Part shown: positions 1 to 13,900 of the stretch, piece by piece | How the letters are laid out: each line of letters opens with the position of its first letter | How positions within the stretch are numbered: the stretch's first letter is position 1 | From: Ridgeia piscesae | Taxonomy: Eukaryota; Annelida; Polychaeta; Sabellida; Siboglinidae | Assembly: GCA_025642075.2 (NCBI GenBank) | Contig: JAODUO010000079.1 | Location: forward strand, 473,501 to 537,500 | Reading direction: 5' to 3' | DNA: 64,000 nt | Translations under genes and position numbers: made by a program | The notes under the pieces: model-generated | The model's database searches: none | What the model was told of the DNA's origin: nothing | What the model saw: the letters and a program-made list of their open reading frames with translations, nothing else

Positions 1-3000
1 ATGACCAGTAGCCATGTTGACCACTGACGCAATATAATGACCAGTAGATGCTTGAGTTGTATATAATTTGGAAGATTAGCAAGACAGGAAACTAATACCT
101 ACTTTTGTTGATTTCAATGTGTGTTCTGTTGTTCCAATGTGTGAGACATTATGATGTTACACTGTCAAACAGATGTGTTTGTGGTGTGATAATATATCGC
201 AAAAAATTTAGTGTTTTTCTGCCTGGTTATACAGTAGCGCCGTGTAATATTTGCCTGTCATAAACACGAGTACATTCACCCTCGTGTAATGAGTAAGCAT
301 TTTTTTATCTAGACCAGTTCCAGGAGCTGTTATTGGGTCACAGATAGTGTTTACTGATTTCAAAGCCGATTTGTGTCAACCACAACTGTGAACAGATGTA
401 GGTGATGTGTCAAAGGCGCCCCATGAGAAGTAAGGTAATAATATAGTATACTGCTGCCAATGTGATGTGTAAGCTTGATTTATCTCCAGTCTGGGGTTTG
501 GTTTAGGATCTGTTTAGATGACTTGCCCTTCTGACTGTCGTCAGTTTGACCTTGTGGTGACACTGTAGGTTTGGAGACAGCTGGGGTCATAAATCACCCT
601 GATGACAGGAACACCCCAGACAGTCCTGTACCCCAGCAAACACATATCATGCATTACATAAGGACATGGATATGGCTTAGCTACAGACGGCTCAGTTAAT
701 AATTTCAACGACACGTTTGTGTCGTGCAGGGAACAGGTGTTTAGTGGCGTAATAGGTTAGTGATGGCTGGGGTTCAAGAAATTAGGGTCGTTAACAGGGG
801 ATAAAAAAGTGAGTGAAGTCACTGCTAGCAGTTTACCCTGGGGGTGTTTTGTTTCGATGTGGCGTGGTGGTCTAGTGGAGTCTTCCCGATCCTTTCACAG
901 TGACTTTTTATTCACTTTCATTTTCTCACTATGTGTTAGACTTCCTGTTTGAAGACTGACAGCAACATGGAAGGTTTTGAATAGATCCAAGGTCCAACAT
1001 ATGCACGTTGAGGGGGGTTACTGAAATTGGAAAGATGGGTTTAAAAAGTGTTGAAGGAATCAGGTTGAAATCTGGAAGTCCTTGTGGTGCGAGAGCCTTA
1101 GAGCCGTCTAATCTACTAATATGGCGTCCTGTTATCTGTGGTGGAGAGAAGGAATGTTCCAACAGTAGCTGAGTGTGCCATCACATTTCCCGCGAGCTCA
1201 AGTAATCGAACAAACAACTTTTTTTAGACCCGACTGAATTATCACATGGTTCCGTTTTCTGTCAGTGTCTGTCTCGAATCAGTAGCAGAGGCACGTATGT
1301 GGCGCCGCGTGGTGCAACTCGGCATTTACCATCGCCAGACACCGAGTCAAAGGCCTTACTTTGTTACGAATGAACAATCGGTCTTACTGTTTTTTACAGA
1401 TGTCGGGGAAGCGCATAATTCCCTTTTCACAGCGATCTAATCAAAAGTAGTGCGTAATCCCCCCACGGAGTGATTTACTAAATAGAAGCACATCATTCTC
1501 TGTCGGAGTTACGTAACACGTGTGGCTTCGTAAGATTTGTCTCACTTTGTGTCAGTATCGTCTAATTAATTGGCATTAGTGGAGCATTCTAAAGGAGAAA
1601 CCATGTAGACATGTGTCCATCTGGCCAGGGTTGACCACAGGGACTGTTGTGTTGGTGACGCAATGACCATTGGACATTGAAGGGTCCTCCAGGTAGACTC
1701 TTGTAGAATCGTGTCCAGGGCCTTGGGTACATACTACATAGCCAGTGGTCCAGAAGCCCCCCCCCAGTTCACAAGGACCATTCTCTAAATTGTGGCCCAC
1801 TGGTCTCACCTGAAGTTAGTCACTAATTGGTCCCAATTACACAGTGATTACGTGGTAGATGCTCTGTGCAGTGAGTTGTCAGGAAGCTCACCTTCCATAG
1901 GGCTGGCCTTTGGGTTCTAGGAACTACTTCTAGGACAGTCTTAACTAAGAGCAGACTGGCCTGGTTGAGACCTACAGGGCTGTGAGGACACATGGTGAGG
2001 ATGTCATTGCATGGCCTCACGCAACAATACCTCATCGGAGAGAACGTACATTAATAATTACTGTGTGTGCTTAATCTAAAACTACTCTTGTCTGATGATG
2101 ATTTTATACAAGAGTGATGATAATATAGGTTGTGAAATGGGACTGGGGGAACAGAAATGGGGGTTTAGGAGATGGGAAGGGAGGGGGAGAGGAGTAAGTC
2201 AACATAGCATGGTGTTATAGATATTTTTATTACAGAATATTTTTCAAAGAAATCTGATAGAAGTATTTCAGAAGTGGTTAGATTATTTGCACTCTGCAGC
2301 CGTCCAGTAATACAGAATTAAACTGTTGTTGATGGCCAGGAAATTTGTCTGGAAAATGCATTAGCCCCGTCTTCGATGTTTAGCTGAGAGCCAGAGATGT
2401 CTGAGAGAGACAGGAAGGAAGGAATGACTCCACTTATTTGTAATAACCATGCAACTTGTCTCGCGCCTCGCGGTCACTGTGACCAGGCCATTGCAACCTC
2501 ACCCAAGGAACTAATGTACATGTACTTGATGTACCCATAACTCATCCGTCCAAGAGATACACTTGTTGTTATCAGTGTTTGTGTGTTTCTCTATTCCGCT
2601 GACATTTCCCCTGGCCTGCCTACCGCTGAGCTGAGCGTTTGTAGGTTGGTATTTGCAGGAGTTAGCCGTAAGAAAAACGTCCATCAGCGGGTTCGTATAT
2701 TTATCGATCACAACCGCCGGATCGGTTCTGACATTTGCAACTCAGACCCGTGCCAAGAATTGATTTTTTCATGACTGCATCGTTTTTAGACGTCAATGGC
2801 AGGAACTGGCACTAAATCAGACGAGACCCAGGCTATTGCGTGCCGTCCGCCTACGTCTTGTCTCGTCTTGTCGGGCAGACATTACCGTATCACTCTTTTA
2901 GCTCCACACGCAACTCGTGCTCGGGAATTTGAAGAAAACTGGACAACACATTTGTCAGATTTACTACAGTAATAATGCCGTTAATAAGGGATCAGTCAGT

Positions 3001-5686
3001 TGCTCAGGTGTAAACGGATTTGAGACTTTTATACAAAATCATATCACACCTGAATTGTCAACCACATATAGTGGCAGTGAGAGGAATTGTGCCGACCAAA
3101 TGGATGTTGACTGTAAAAACTATATACAGATGACTAATAGAATGAAATTGTGATACAGTGTAGTATAAAATTGATATAAATTGTAAAAGTTTGAAATGTT
3201 TCGTAGTGTAGATAATATAAATCGTGGTTAAATATTAGTCAATTCACATTGTCATCACCGACAGTACTTCATCATCACATATTCACATTGTTTACATAAT
3301 TAGCAGGGTTCAGATAGCCATGCTCTCACATTTAAGTGTCTTCCTGGTGTATGTTTTCCCTTGCCTCTGCCATCCTTGCGTGGGTTCTGTCGGGCTCCAC
3401 CTAGCACCCATCTACCCATCTGTCAGACGCTGACATGTACTGCAGCCACCAGTGCCACGTTTCATAATTTGATGTTCGAATGCGGAAGCGCTTGCCTCTC
3501 TGGTATTTACTAATGTGGGTGGGTGTTTACCGTGCCGTCATTTGCGAGCTCCCTGTTTGCATCATTTTATGTCTGCCCGATAAAGATTGCACTGCACTGT
3601 GTGGCTGGGGATAGAGTCGGACAGTCGGTGGTCACTGGTGCGGCGTCTGCCTGTTGCCATTTGCATCCTCCGCCAGGCCTGGGAGTGTTTATGATGGCTA
3701 TATACAGGGGCAGGCGAAATGTCACGCTGTACTTGGGCTGTTCCTTGTGTTTTACTGCGGCTGGTGGCTCTATGGTTGTGTCATTCACACACAGCTGTAG
3801 GTAGTCTGTATGTTGTTATAAGGTCTGTGTGTCCACTCTGGTGTTGTGGCTGGAGTTGACCACTGTTCCGAGCTGTCAGACTGACCGGTGGGTGGACAGC
3901 TGGACCTCTGGCTTGATGGTGCAGGTTAATTGACCAGGAGGATGTCGTCCATCATCTGTAGGTGTGGGCCAGTCTCGCACCAGGAGCGATCATCTGCTCC
4001 ACTCTCGGCCACTCTTCCATAACTTGTGTGAGAACCAGCATAAATAGTGTGAAATGGCCCCGTGGAATGTGCTGATGTCCGTGTGGCATGGCTGCTGTGG
4101 TCGTGGAAGGTTCTCAGGCTGGGTAGATATTCATAAAGCAGTTGTAATCACTCACAGACGGTCACAGTTAACACTGGCATTTTGTGTTGTTTCCTTCTCA
4201 ACTTCTCAATGTATTTATAGGTGTTATTGTAAGTAACAGACCTTTACAGAACCACGCTGACAACCTTCATTACTGTGGCTCCCGACAGGGGGATACTTAA
4301 TATATATTGGTTTCTGTATAAAATCACCAGTACGGTCTCTAATGTACACCATACAATGCATCTGTATCAATCTTTCCAACACATCTCGGTAGCATTAGAA
4401 GCATCGGGGGAATATCTCCTTCATTTCCTCCACCAGCAGTGGAAGATTATCTTGTCTTGTAATAAACACAGATGGTTACTGCTGATTTGGAGCCATCTGT
4501 GACACCTACAGACCTGCACATTCTCGTGGCATCACACGCAATCCATCACTCACACAGTCAGTCGCAGGTGCTCGATTGATTCTGACAGTTTTTTATTTAT
4601 TTCTGAAACTGGCATGAAGACGTGACTAAACATGCAACAGGAAGTTTGGGTGTTTGGACGAGTGGCCGGCTGTGCTCGGAGAAGTCTTGCGGAAAGCACT
4701 TGCAACTAACCACAATAAGGTGTCCGCCGCCATTACCTGACGAAATAGTAACCAATAGAAATGGCGTTATGCAGGTTGTTTGAATGTCTGTGTGGACTTG
4801 TTTAGTGTTGAGTGAGTAGAAATGATGTATTTGTGCAGCGTGGTAACAGAGCTGTCAAATGATGACAGATGTCAGTCAGCGTTTTTCTGCTTATAGGTAC
4901 AGACATCATTTTAATTGGTGATGCGATCCAGGCAAATTTTAGCAGAAATTAAGGGGTGTCAGGTTAAAGATTGGATTGGGGAAAAACGAAGCATTAGAAT
5001 TTCACGAATTTTATACAGCACGAATGAAGTTAATTAATTTTATGAAAATAGTACGCAAATGTCCTGCGTGCGCTGGTGGCGTAATGAGTATTGTGTGACT
5101 TAGGTAATGGCTGTTACACATGGCACTGGCAATGACTGGGAATCTAATGGGCTTCTGTCTGCTTGGGTTTCTAATCAGCACGAATAGTCGTGGCGCATTT
5201 TTATGATTGCTAATTGTTACCTGGCACAGGTAAAGGCAGCAGTTTATTGTGTGTGTAGGTGATTGTGAGACATTAAGTGGACACAATGTATTAGTCTTGT
5301 TGGTCGGTCCTGATGACAAACCGCGGCTTTGTGTACATGTATTGGCCTGTTGTAGGAGGGTCGTGGAGTCAGGTGGATTACATTAGGTCAATCTAGGAGA
5401 GACAATCCCATTTCTAGTTGTTGTATTGCTTCTGTAAGTCAGCCGTATAAGGAGTAGAAATAATGTAATGTTCAATTTTGCTGGAATAAATGTTCTTTAT
5501 ATTATTAAAATGCTAATCATCTGGGTAACAGGGAGTATAATAACATGTTCATGGACTGTTAGAGTGGCGTTATTATAATAAACTGTATGAGGAAGGCAAC
5601 ATGTAGGTCTGGTTGTGAGACAAACTGAGACATGTAGACTGCGCAGATGGCAGCATCTAAGTGGTCTTCCTTATTTAATTAAGACT
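1..5686. other. Non-coding, probably intron of ERR copy A
   Basis: No coding exon is recognised on either strand. Short open frames here lack family motifs and look random. Copy A's second-finger exon at 16408 begins in the phase left by a first-finger exon, and no first-finger exon ([10 protein letters not shown] type) is visible upstream in the window. This stretch is therefore most simply the 3' part of a long intron, although 5' flank cannot be excluded. Confidence 0.5.
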
Positions 5687-5688
5687 GG

Positions 5689-5739
5689 ATGGGAGGGGGA
5701 GGATGGGAGGGAGGGAGGGTGGGGGGGAGGAAGGGAGGG
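5689..5739 (+). other. G-run tract, quadruplex candidate
   Basis: A purine-only stretch with many G runs of three or more separated by one or two A or T bases. This meets the usual G-quadruplex pattern on the + strand. It lies about 75 bp before the 10-bp minisatellite, and G-rich secondary structure is a plausible contributor to repeat instability. Structure formation is inference. Confidence 0.55.
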
Positions 5740-5814
5740 TTTACATCAAAATGATCAAACATCTGGTGCTGCAAAGCTGTTGTCTGTTGCAAGGCGAGTG
5801 TTGAGGGTAGCTAG

Positions 5815-6772
5815 GGTGGCTACTGGTGGCTACTGGTGGCTACTGGTGGCTACTGGTGGCTACTGGTGGCTGCTGGTGGCTGCTGGTGGCTGCTGGTGGC
5901 TGCTGGTGGCTACTGGTGGCTACTGGTGGCTGCTGGTGGCTACTGGTGGCTACTGGTGGCTCTGGGCTACTGGTGGCTACTGGTGGCTCTGGTGGCTACT
6001 GGTGGCTGCTGGTGGCTACTGTGGCTGCTGGGCTACTGGTGGCTGCTGGTGGCTGCTGGTGGCTACTGGTGGCTGCTGGTGGCTACTGGTGGCTGCTGGT
6101 GGCTGCTGGTGGCTACTGGTGGCTACTGGTGGCTGCTGGTGGCTACTGGTGGCTACTGGTGGCTGCTGGTGGCTACTGGTGGCTACTGGTGGCTGCTGGT
6201 GGCTACTGGTGGCTACTGGTGGCTGCTGGTGGCTGCTGGTGGCTGCTGGTGGCTGCTGGTGGCTGCTGGTGGCTGCTGGTGGCTGCTGGTGGCTGCTGGT
6301 GGCTGCTGGTGGCTGCTGGTGGCTGCTGGTGGCTGCTGGTGGCTGCTGGTGGCTGCTGGTGGCTGCTGGTGGCTGCTGGTGGCTGCTGGTGGCTGCTGGT
6401 GGCTGCTGGTGGCTACTGGTGGCTGCTGGCTGCTGGTGGCTGCTGGTGGCTGCTGGTGGCTGCTGGTGGCTGCTGGTGGCTGCTGGTGGCTGCTGGTGGC
6501 TGCTGGTGGCTGCTGGTGGCTGCTGGTGGCTGCTGGTGGCTACTGGTGGCTGCTGGTGGCTGCTGGTGGCTGCTGGTGGCTGCTGGTGGCTGCTGGTGGC
6601 TGCTGGTGGCTGCTGGTGGCTGCTGGTGGCTAATGGTGGCTGCTGGTGGCTACTGGTGGCTGCTGGTGGCTACTGGTGGCTGCTGGTGGCTGCTGGTGGC
6701 TACTGGTGGCTGCTGGTGGCTACTGGTGGCTGCTGGTGGCTGCTGGTGGCTGCTGGTGGCTACTCTGGCTGG
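5815..6772 (+). repeat. 10-bp minisatellite, about 95 copies
   Basis: The unit is ggctgctggt, with a common variant ggctactggt. There are rare slips such as the short units near 5962, 6018 and 6428. Because 10 is not a multiple of 3 and no unit contains a + strand stop, all three + frames stay open and spell WWLLVAAGGC-type peptides of up to 407 codons. The periodicity explains these frames without a gene. A/G variants alternate in patches in the first half and are nearly pure ctgctgg in the middle, suggesting internal homogenisation. Confidence 0.95.
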
Positions 6773-7633
6773 TGTATGGGTGCTCTGCTGTGTGAGAGCT
6801 CTGGCAGACACAGTAGCCACCTTCTGCAGAGTGTCTAATGGGATTATGATGATCCTCCAGCTTCAAAGTGTGACTGCAGATGGAAGACGAGGCCAGCGGC
6901 TCATCACGTATCACACCGCGACTTAGCAGGCTTATAGGCACTGGAGACATGTTTACAGTACTGAGCATACAGAAAGATGTTTTGTCTTTCTTTCCCAGGA
7001 TCACATCACGTGTGGAACGGGGCAACATCACAAGGTTTATTGCACCCTCACAACGACACGTGATCATCATCAGTTCTCCCCTTACCGTGGCTCTACATCC
7101 CTGCCTATTGGACATCTCGCCATATTCATTTGTCTTTTTTGGCTCTTGCGACTGATTAAATGTAGTTACATTTTATGCCAACTGTAACACCCACTTGTGG
7201 TGTTGACGTCTGCGTCACTGACAATACGTTTTATAGGTGTAATCAGCTTTAGTGACTGTGGGGGACAAACATGCAATCACTGGGCCACTGCATCTCCCTG
7301 GTCAAATGGTGACGCCCGCACACAGATTGCTGTCGAAGCTAAATTAAAGATTAGTGCTAAATCAGTGTTGTCGCTTGTGACATGACCGACTTGTGTGTGC
7401 ATTATGGCTCCGACTGACCACGACTGACCACGTCCAAGCGTCTGACCTCGGCGGAAACCTCAACAAAGCTGGGCCATTTCGTCGGGATCAATAGACGGAA
7501 TGGGCCGATTAATGTATGTGCTGTTTCTGAGTGCTTCTTTATTGCTACTGGTTGTCAACATCACGGCTCATGTTTGCACCATTAATTCCTTATGTTGACC
7601 AGTCACTAGTCCAGCCAGTTATAGGTCTGGAGT
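6773..7633. other. Spacer between two arrays, nothing recognised
   Basis: Unique sequence separating the 10-bp and 17/19-bp arrays. Open frames of 60 to 130 codons occur on both strands but have no family motif. The longest extends into the adjacent repeat. No splice-framed exon with an ERR match was seen. Confidence 0.5.
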
Positions 7634-10600
7634 GTCCACTACTCAGAACTGTCCACTATGTCGGACTGTCCACTAGGCCAGAATGTCCACTAGGCCAGAA
7701 TGTCCACTAATCCAGACTGTCCACTAGGCCAGACTGTCCACTAGGCCATAGACTGTCCACTAGGCCATAGACTGTCCACTAGGCCAGACTGTCCACTAGG
7801 CCATAGACTGTCCACTAGGCCAGACTGTCCACTAGGCCATAGACTGTCCACTAGGCCAGACTGTCCACTAGGCCATAGACTGTCCACTAGGCCAGACTGT
7901 CCACTAGGCCATAGACTGTCCACTAGGCCATAGACTGCCCACTAGGCCATAGACTGTCCACTAGGCCAGACTGTCCACTAGGCCATAGACTGTCCACTAG
8001 GCCAGACTGTCCACTAGGCCATAGACTGTCCACTAGGCCAGACTGTCCACTAGGCCATAGACTGTCCACTAGGCCAGACTGTCCACTAGGCCATAGACTG
8101 TCCACTAGGCCAGACTGTCCACTAGGCCATAGACTGTCCACTAGGCCATAGACTGTCCACTAGGCCATAGACTGTCCACTAGGCCTGACTCCACTAGGCC
8201 ATAGACTGTCCACTAGGCCATAGACTGTCCACTAGGCCATAGACTGTCCACTAGGCCAGACTCCACTAGGCCATAGACTGTCCACTAGGCCATAGACTGT
8301 CCACTAAGCCATAGACTGTCCACTAATCCAGACTGTCCACTAGGCCAGACTGTCCACTAGGCCATAGACTGTCCACTAGGCCATAGACTGTCCACTAGGC
8401 CAGACTGTCCACTAGGCCATAGACTGTCCACTAGGCCAGACTGTCCACTAGGCCATAGACTGTCCACTAGGCCAGACTGTCCACTAGGCCATAGACTGTC
8501 CACTAGGCCAGACTGTCCACTAGGCCATAGACTGTCCACTAGGCCATAGACTGTCCACTAGGCCATAGACTGCCCACTAGGCCATAGACTGTCCACTAGG
8601 CCAGACTGTCCACTAGGCCATAGACTGTCCACTAGGGCCATAGACTGTCCACTAGGCCATAGACTGTCCACTAGGCCAGACTGTCCACTAGGCCATAGAC
8701 TGTCCACTAGGCCAGACTGTCCACTAGGCCATAGACTGTCCACTAGGCCATAGACTGTCCACTAGGCCATAGACTGTCCACTAGGCCATAGACTGTCCAC
8801 TAGGCCATAGACTGTCCACTAGGCCAGACTCCACTAGGCCATAGACTGTCCACTAGGGCCATAGACTGTCCACTAGGCCATAGACTGTCCACTAGGCCAT
8901 AGACTGTCCACTAGGCCATAGACTGTCCACTAGGCCAGACTCCACTAGGCCATAGACTGTCCACTAGGCCATAGACTGTCCACTAGGGCCATAGACTGTC
9001 CACTAGGCCAAGACTGCCCACTAGGCCAGACTGTCCACTAGGCCATAGACTGTCCACTAGGCCAAGACTGTCCACTAGGCCATACTGTCCACTAGGCCAT
9101 AGACTGTCCACTAGGCCATAGACTGTCCACTAGGCCAGACTCCACTAGGCCATAGACTGTCCACTAGGCCAGACTCCACTAGGCCATAGACTGTCCACTA
9201 GGCCATAGACTGTCCACTAGGCCATGACTGTCCACTAGGCCAGACTGTCCACTAGGCCATAGACTGTCCACTAGGCCAGACTCCACTAGGCCATAGACTG
9301 TCCACTAGGCCATAGACTGTCCACTAGGCCATGACTGTCCACTAGGCCATGACTGTCCACTAGGCCATAGACTGTCCACTAGGCCAGACTCCACTAGGCC
9401 ATAGACTGTCCACTAGGCCATAGACTGTCCACTAGGCCAGACTCCACTAGGCCATAGACTGTCCACTAGGCCATAGACTGTCCACTAGGCCATAGACTGT
9501 CCACTAGGCCAGACTGTCCACTAGGCCATAGACTGTCCACTAGGCCAGACTGCCCACTAGGCCATAGACTGTCCACTAGGCCAGACTGTCCACTAGGCCA
9601 TAGACTGTCCACTAGGCCAGACTGTCCACTAGGCCATACTGTCCACTAGGCCAGACTGCCACTAGGCCAGACTGTCCACTAGGCCAGACTGTCCACTAGG
9701 CCATAGACTGTCCACTAGGCCAGACTGTCCACTAGGCCAAGACTGTCCACTAGGCCATGACTGTCCACTAGGCCAAGACGTCCACTAGGCCAGACTGTCC
9801 ACTAGGCCATAGACTGTCCACTAGGCCATAGACTGTCCACTAGGCCATAGACTGTCCACTAGGCCAGACTGTCCACTAGGCCAGACTCCACTAGGCCATA
9901 GACTGTCCACTAGGCCATAGACTGTCCACTAGGGCCATAGACTGTCCACTAGGCCAGACTGTCCACTAGGCCATAGACTGTCCACTAGGCCATAGACTGT
10001 CCACTAGGCCAGACTGTCCACTAGCCATAGACTGTCCACTAGGGCCATAGACTGTCCACTAGGCCATGACTGTCCACTAAGCCATAGACTGTCCACTAGG
10101 GCCATAGACTGTCCACTAGGGCCTAGATGTCCACTAGGCCAGACTGTCCACTAGGCCATAGACTGTCCACTAGGCCATAGACTGTCCACTAGGCCATAGA
10201 CTGTCCACTAGGCCATAGACTGTCCACTAGGCCTGAATGTCCACTAGGCCAGACTCCACTAGGCCATAGACTGTCCACTAGGCCATAGACTGTCCACTAG
10301 GGCCATAGACTGTCCACTAGGCCATAGACTGTCCACTAGGCCATAGACTGTCCACTAGGCCAGACTCCACTAGGCCATAGACTGTCCACTAGGGCCATAG
10401 ACTGTCCACTAAGCCATACTGCCCACTAAGCCATACTGTCCACTAGGCCATACTGTCCACTAGGCCAGACTCCACTAGGCCATAGACTGTCCACTAGGCC
10501 ATAGACTGTCCACTAGGCCAGACTCCACTAGGCCATAGACTGTCCACTAGGCCATAGACTGTCCACTAGGCCATAGACTGTCCACTAGGCCATAGACTGT

Positions 10601-10924
10601 CCACTAGGCCTGAATGTCCACTAGGCCAGACTCCACTAGGCCATAGACTGTCCACTAGGCCAGACTCCACTAGGCCATAGACTGTCCACTAGGCCATAGA
10701 CTGTCCACTAGGCCAGACTCCACTAGGCCATAGACTGTCCACTAGGCCATAGACTGTCCACTAAGGCCATAGACTGTCCACTAGGCCAGACTGTCCACTA
10801 GGCCATAGACTGTCCACTAGGCCAGACTGTCCACTAAGCCATACTGTCCACTAGGCCATACTGTCCACTAGGCCAGACTGTCCACTAGGCCAGACTGTCC
10901 ACTAGGCCATACTGCCCACTAGGC
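7634..10924 (+). repeat. 17/19-bp minisatellite array, about 3.3 kb
   Basis: The core is gactgtccactaggcca (17 bp), often followed by ta to give a 19-bp unit. The two alternate for long stretches, forming a higher-order unit of about 36 bp. A third variant lacks tg (gactccactaggcc). The first units (7634-7740) and the last (after about 10,900) are degenerate, as expected for array edges. Minus-strand frames reading MDSLWPSGQSGLV are a by-product. It lies in the presumed copy A intron. Confidence 0.95.
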
Positions 10925-13900
10925 AGGAGACTCCAGACTGTCCAGTGTCCACTTGTCCAAGCCCAGTGTTATTATACTTTCTCTGAGTCTGTATTAGTGT
11001 GGTCACTCAACAAGGTGACAGAGGATACAGTTCCATTTATCTAGGAGAATAAAACTAGTGCTAAAACTAGTGCTAAACAATCAGAAGTCACAACTAACTT
11101 GACACTGACAGGCAGGCAGCGTGTTGTGTGGTGCAGATGATGGTGTTTACAAATGGCTACATGTGGTTTGTTCACTTGCCCAAACGGCCGCATAATAAAT
11201 TGTTATTTTTAGTGATTGTTGTTAAAGAGATGTTGATGGATGGATGACATCCGGTGGGAGAGGTTTTTGTCTGACGTTTCTCCGCCTTGCTTGTGCGTTA
11301 CACATGTGTGTAGTGCCTACACGTGTGCACTTGCATGTACACACTTAGATGTGTGCACTCGACGTGTGCACTCACACGCAGGACAGAAGTGCACAGTGTT
11401 TCCCTGCTCCATGAGGAGGCCACCTCGATGTTTTTCTAAGACATCTTGCCCAAAATATGCCAGAATTGCCACTTCACGGTTATTTCTTGCTGTAAACATG
11501 TTTACATGATGCTAGTTTGTAGCTATGCATGTTTCCTCTCTATATCCCAGGGAATAGGTTAAAACACCCTTCAGAATGCACCAGTTTGAAGGTAGTTTTT
11601 AATAATAGTTCTGGATCGACGTAGTGTCAGATCACACCTTCAGTGTTCACTCAGCCCAACCTCCCATCTCCCTTCATTTGACTCGGGGAAACACTGATAT
11701 TCTAGGATCACTGACTGTGTTGATCACGGGGGTCTCACAGACGATGACATGGCCGGCCGTGTGGAGTCTCAGGTTGTTTGGACAGACAAGTCACAAGTAG
11801 ACCTCATTACAGTATTGGACAGGGTCTTTGAAACGTGAACCAACTTATCCTCTTCCTCATTTTTGGAGTGCTCATTAACATACATTAACATAGCCCAGTG
11901 TGTATACGTAATGACGGCTCTGGTGGCTGCGGGATTAAACACGGGTCAGAGGTAGTGTCGGTGCAGTGTTATAGAACTCTGATAAATGTAAGGTTCTATG
12001 AACATGGTGATAATTATAATCACAGTGGACCAAGGGGCCTGAGATAACATTGACAGAGTGACGGTCTCTGTGCACCTGGTTAGGGAGTCATAATTCACAA
12101 CATTCTTTTTATCATGACTATCCCTAAATCACTTCATTATCAGTCATGTTTTCAGGCATTTTAATTCAGTTGCCTGTTGTGTCCACTGACTAGACTCTCA
12201 AGAAACCATTAAACTAATAATTTTGATGACAAATTAATGATATATCACCAACTTCCGCAATTTAAATGATCAGATCTATAGTGAGACAAAACGCTACTGA
12301 AAAGAAATTGGTCTACAATAAAAAAAACAGATTGCCATTGCGGTTTTGGAGTTAGGGGGGAGAGGGCAGGTTTACAGGGTGATGAATGTGTTATTGTGTA
12401 GCTCCAGGAATCGGCAACATTAGAGATACTCGCAATGGCTTAATGGTGATGCCATATGGTCTTTATAGCGGGACAAACAAGCAGACAGCACGGACCTGTC
12501 ATAAACCTGTTATCTTCCTGTACGCTGGCGAACGTCTACCTTGGTATATGGGAGTTTAATAAGCCTCAAAGGGGAGAGACGACATATGTGTGGTATAAAA
12601 GTGTTGGTTAGTTGATAGGAATGGTTGCCGCTGGGGAAAGGGGAGAGCGGGCAGAATGGTACAAGACTCTGCTACTTAGTGTGGTCAAATCACCAGAACT
12701 GAACCTATGAGTGGTAGTAGGATCTCATTCCTGTCGGCAGTGCACTGTGTGGGATGCGATAGGAGAAAGGGGTTCACTTCTGGTGGTTGTGGGATGTGGC
12801 TGAGCTACTGCTGTCCAAATAAATAAAACTGTTTTGTTTGTAATTTTTTAAAGACTTTTACTTACAACATTTCAACCAATCAGCTATGAGTCTTTGTAAT
12901 GTACTGATGTCACAAAATATGCTTCAAAGTAAATAAATTTAAATAACCAAATCTTGGAGCCATGAACAATATAGTCCATGTCTGCTTTTTGGCAGTTTTA
13001 TGAAAAGTTATCCCAGTTTTCACATCAGATACATTATGACAGACAAATCTGGATACAGCATACTGAGGCTGTCACACAACCATGTGACATTACTGATGCA
13101 CAGTGATAATGATGACAGACAGATTAGATGTAGAGAAAACATTTTATAACAGACTTGGGTGTCAGGTCATTAGACGGGGCACAGACTCACATAGGGTAAA
13201 TGGGGCAAATAACTCAGCTGTATGAAATGAGGAATTAATGACGTGTTGCTACAGGTGCTTGTGCTGTATCACGGTGCTTAATTAGCAACCTGAATGGAAC
13301 ACTTTATCAATGCCTTGAGTGGCATTAGTTTTGCCCCAGGTGAACTAGAGGCGCGAGCCCCCCTTGGCGTAAAGCATTCACAGCAAGTGGTCAGTGGTAA
13401 TGACCAGTGGTCTGTAAGTAGTGGTCAAGGCTGGAACGAGATTGTCACAAGAGCTGTGACATGGCCAACAGCAAATTGGCATGTTCCATGTCTTAGGACA
13501 AAGCTTAATCCTAAACCGAGCTCCCGGTCTCAGAATGGTGACATTTCTGACAGTGTGTACTTTGTCATTTGTGTTAAATAATAACAAAGACAACACCGCT
13601 GTGGAGAGTTGTAAGATAATCACACTGGGTTAATGAGTTGGTTCTCAAAGGGCTGTGAACAGCATCAAACTGTCTTATGCAATAGTTTGCAGGTACCTGC
13701 CTTGACTTGATGTTGGCTTGTAGAAGTTCTTATCTTGGTAACTACCTAGATTGATCAATCCAGGCATTGTCATGTCTGCCACAGGTAATCACTAGGTTTC
13801 GTCTGTCCCATGTATAGTGCTGTTCAGTCAGGACACGAGTCATGTATTCCACGTGGTGTCAGTTACACGTGTACACATACACATGTACATGTACACATAA

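Noticed and set aside
861..880. ggcgtggtggtctagtggag, similar to the A box of tRNA-Glu
   Set aside because: No matching B box or cloverleaf follows, so neither a tRNA gene nor a clear tRNA-derived SINE is supported.
5815..6772. Repeated gctggtgg octamers, identical to the E. coli Chi site
   Set aside because: Chi acts with bacterial RecBCD; in a eukaryotic minisatellite this is coincidence of the unit sequence.
5615..6838. 407-codon open frame with WWLLVAAGGC repeats
   Set aside because: Explained by a stop-free 10-bp repeat; all three frames are open and no splice or start context supports a gene.
7634..10924. Regular direct repeats considered as a CRISPR array
   Set aside because: Units are contiguous without unique spacers and the DNA is eukaryotic; this is a minisatellite.
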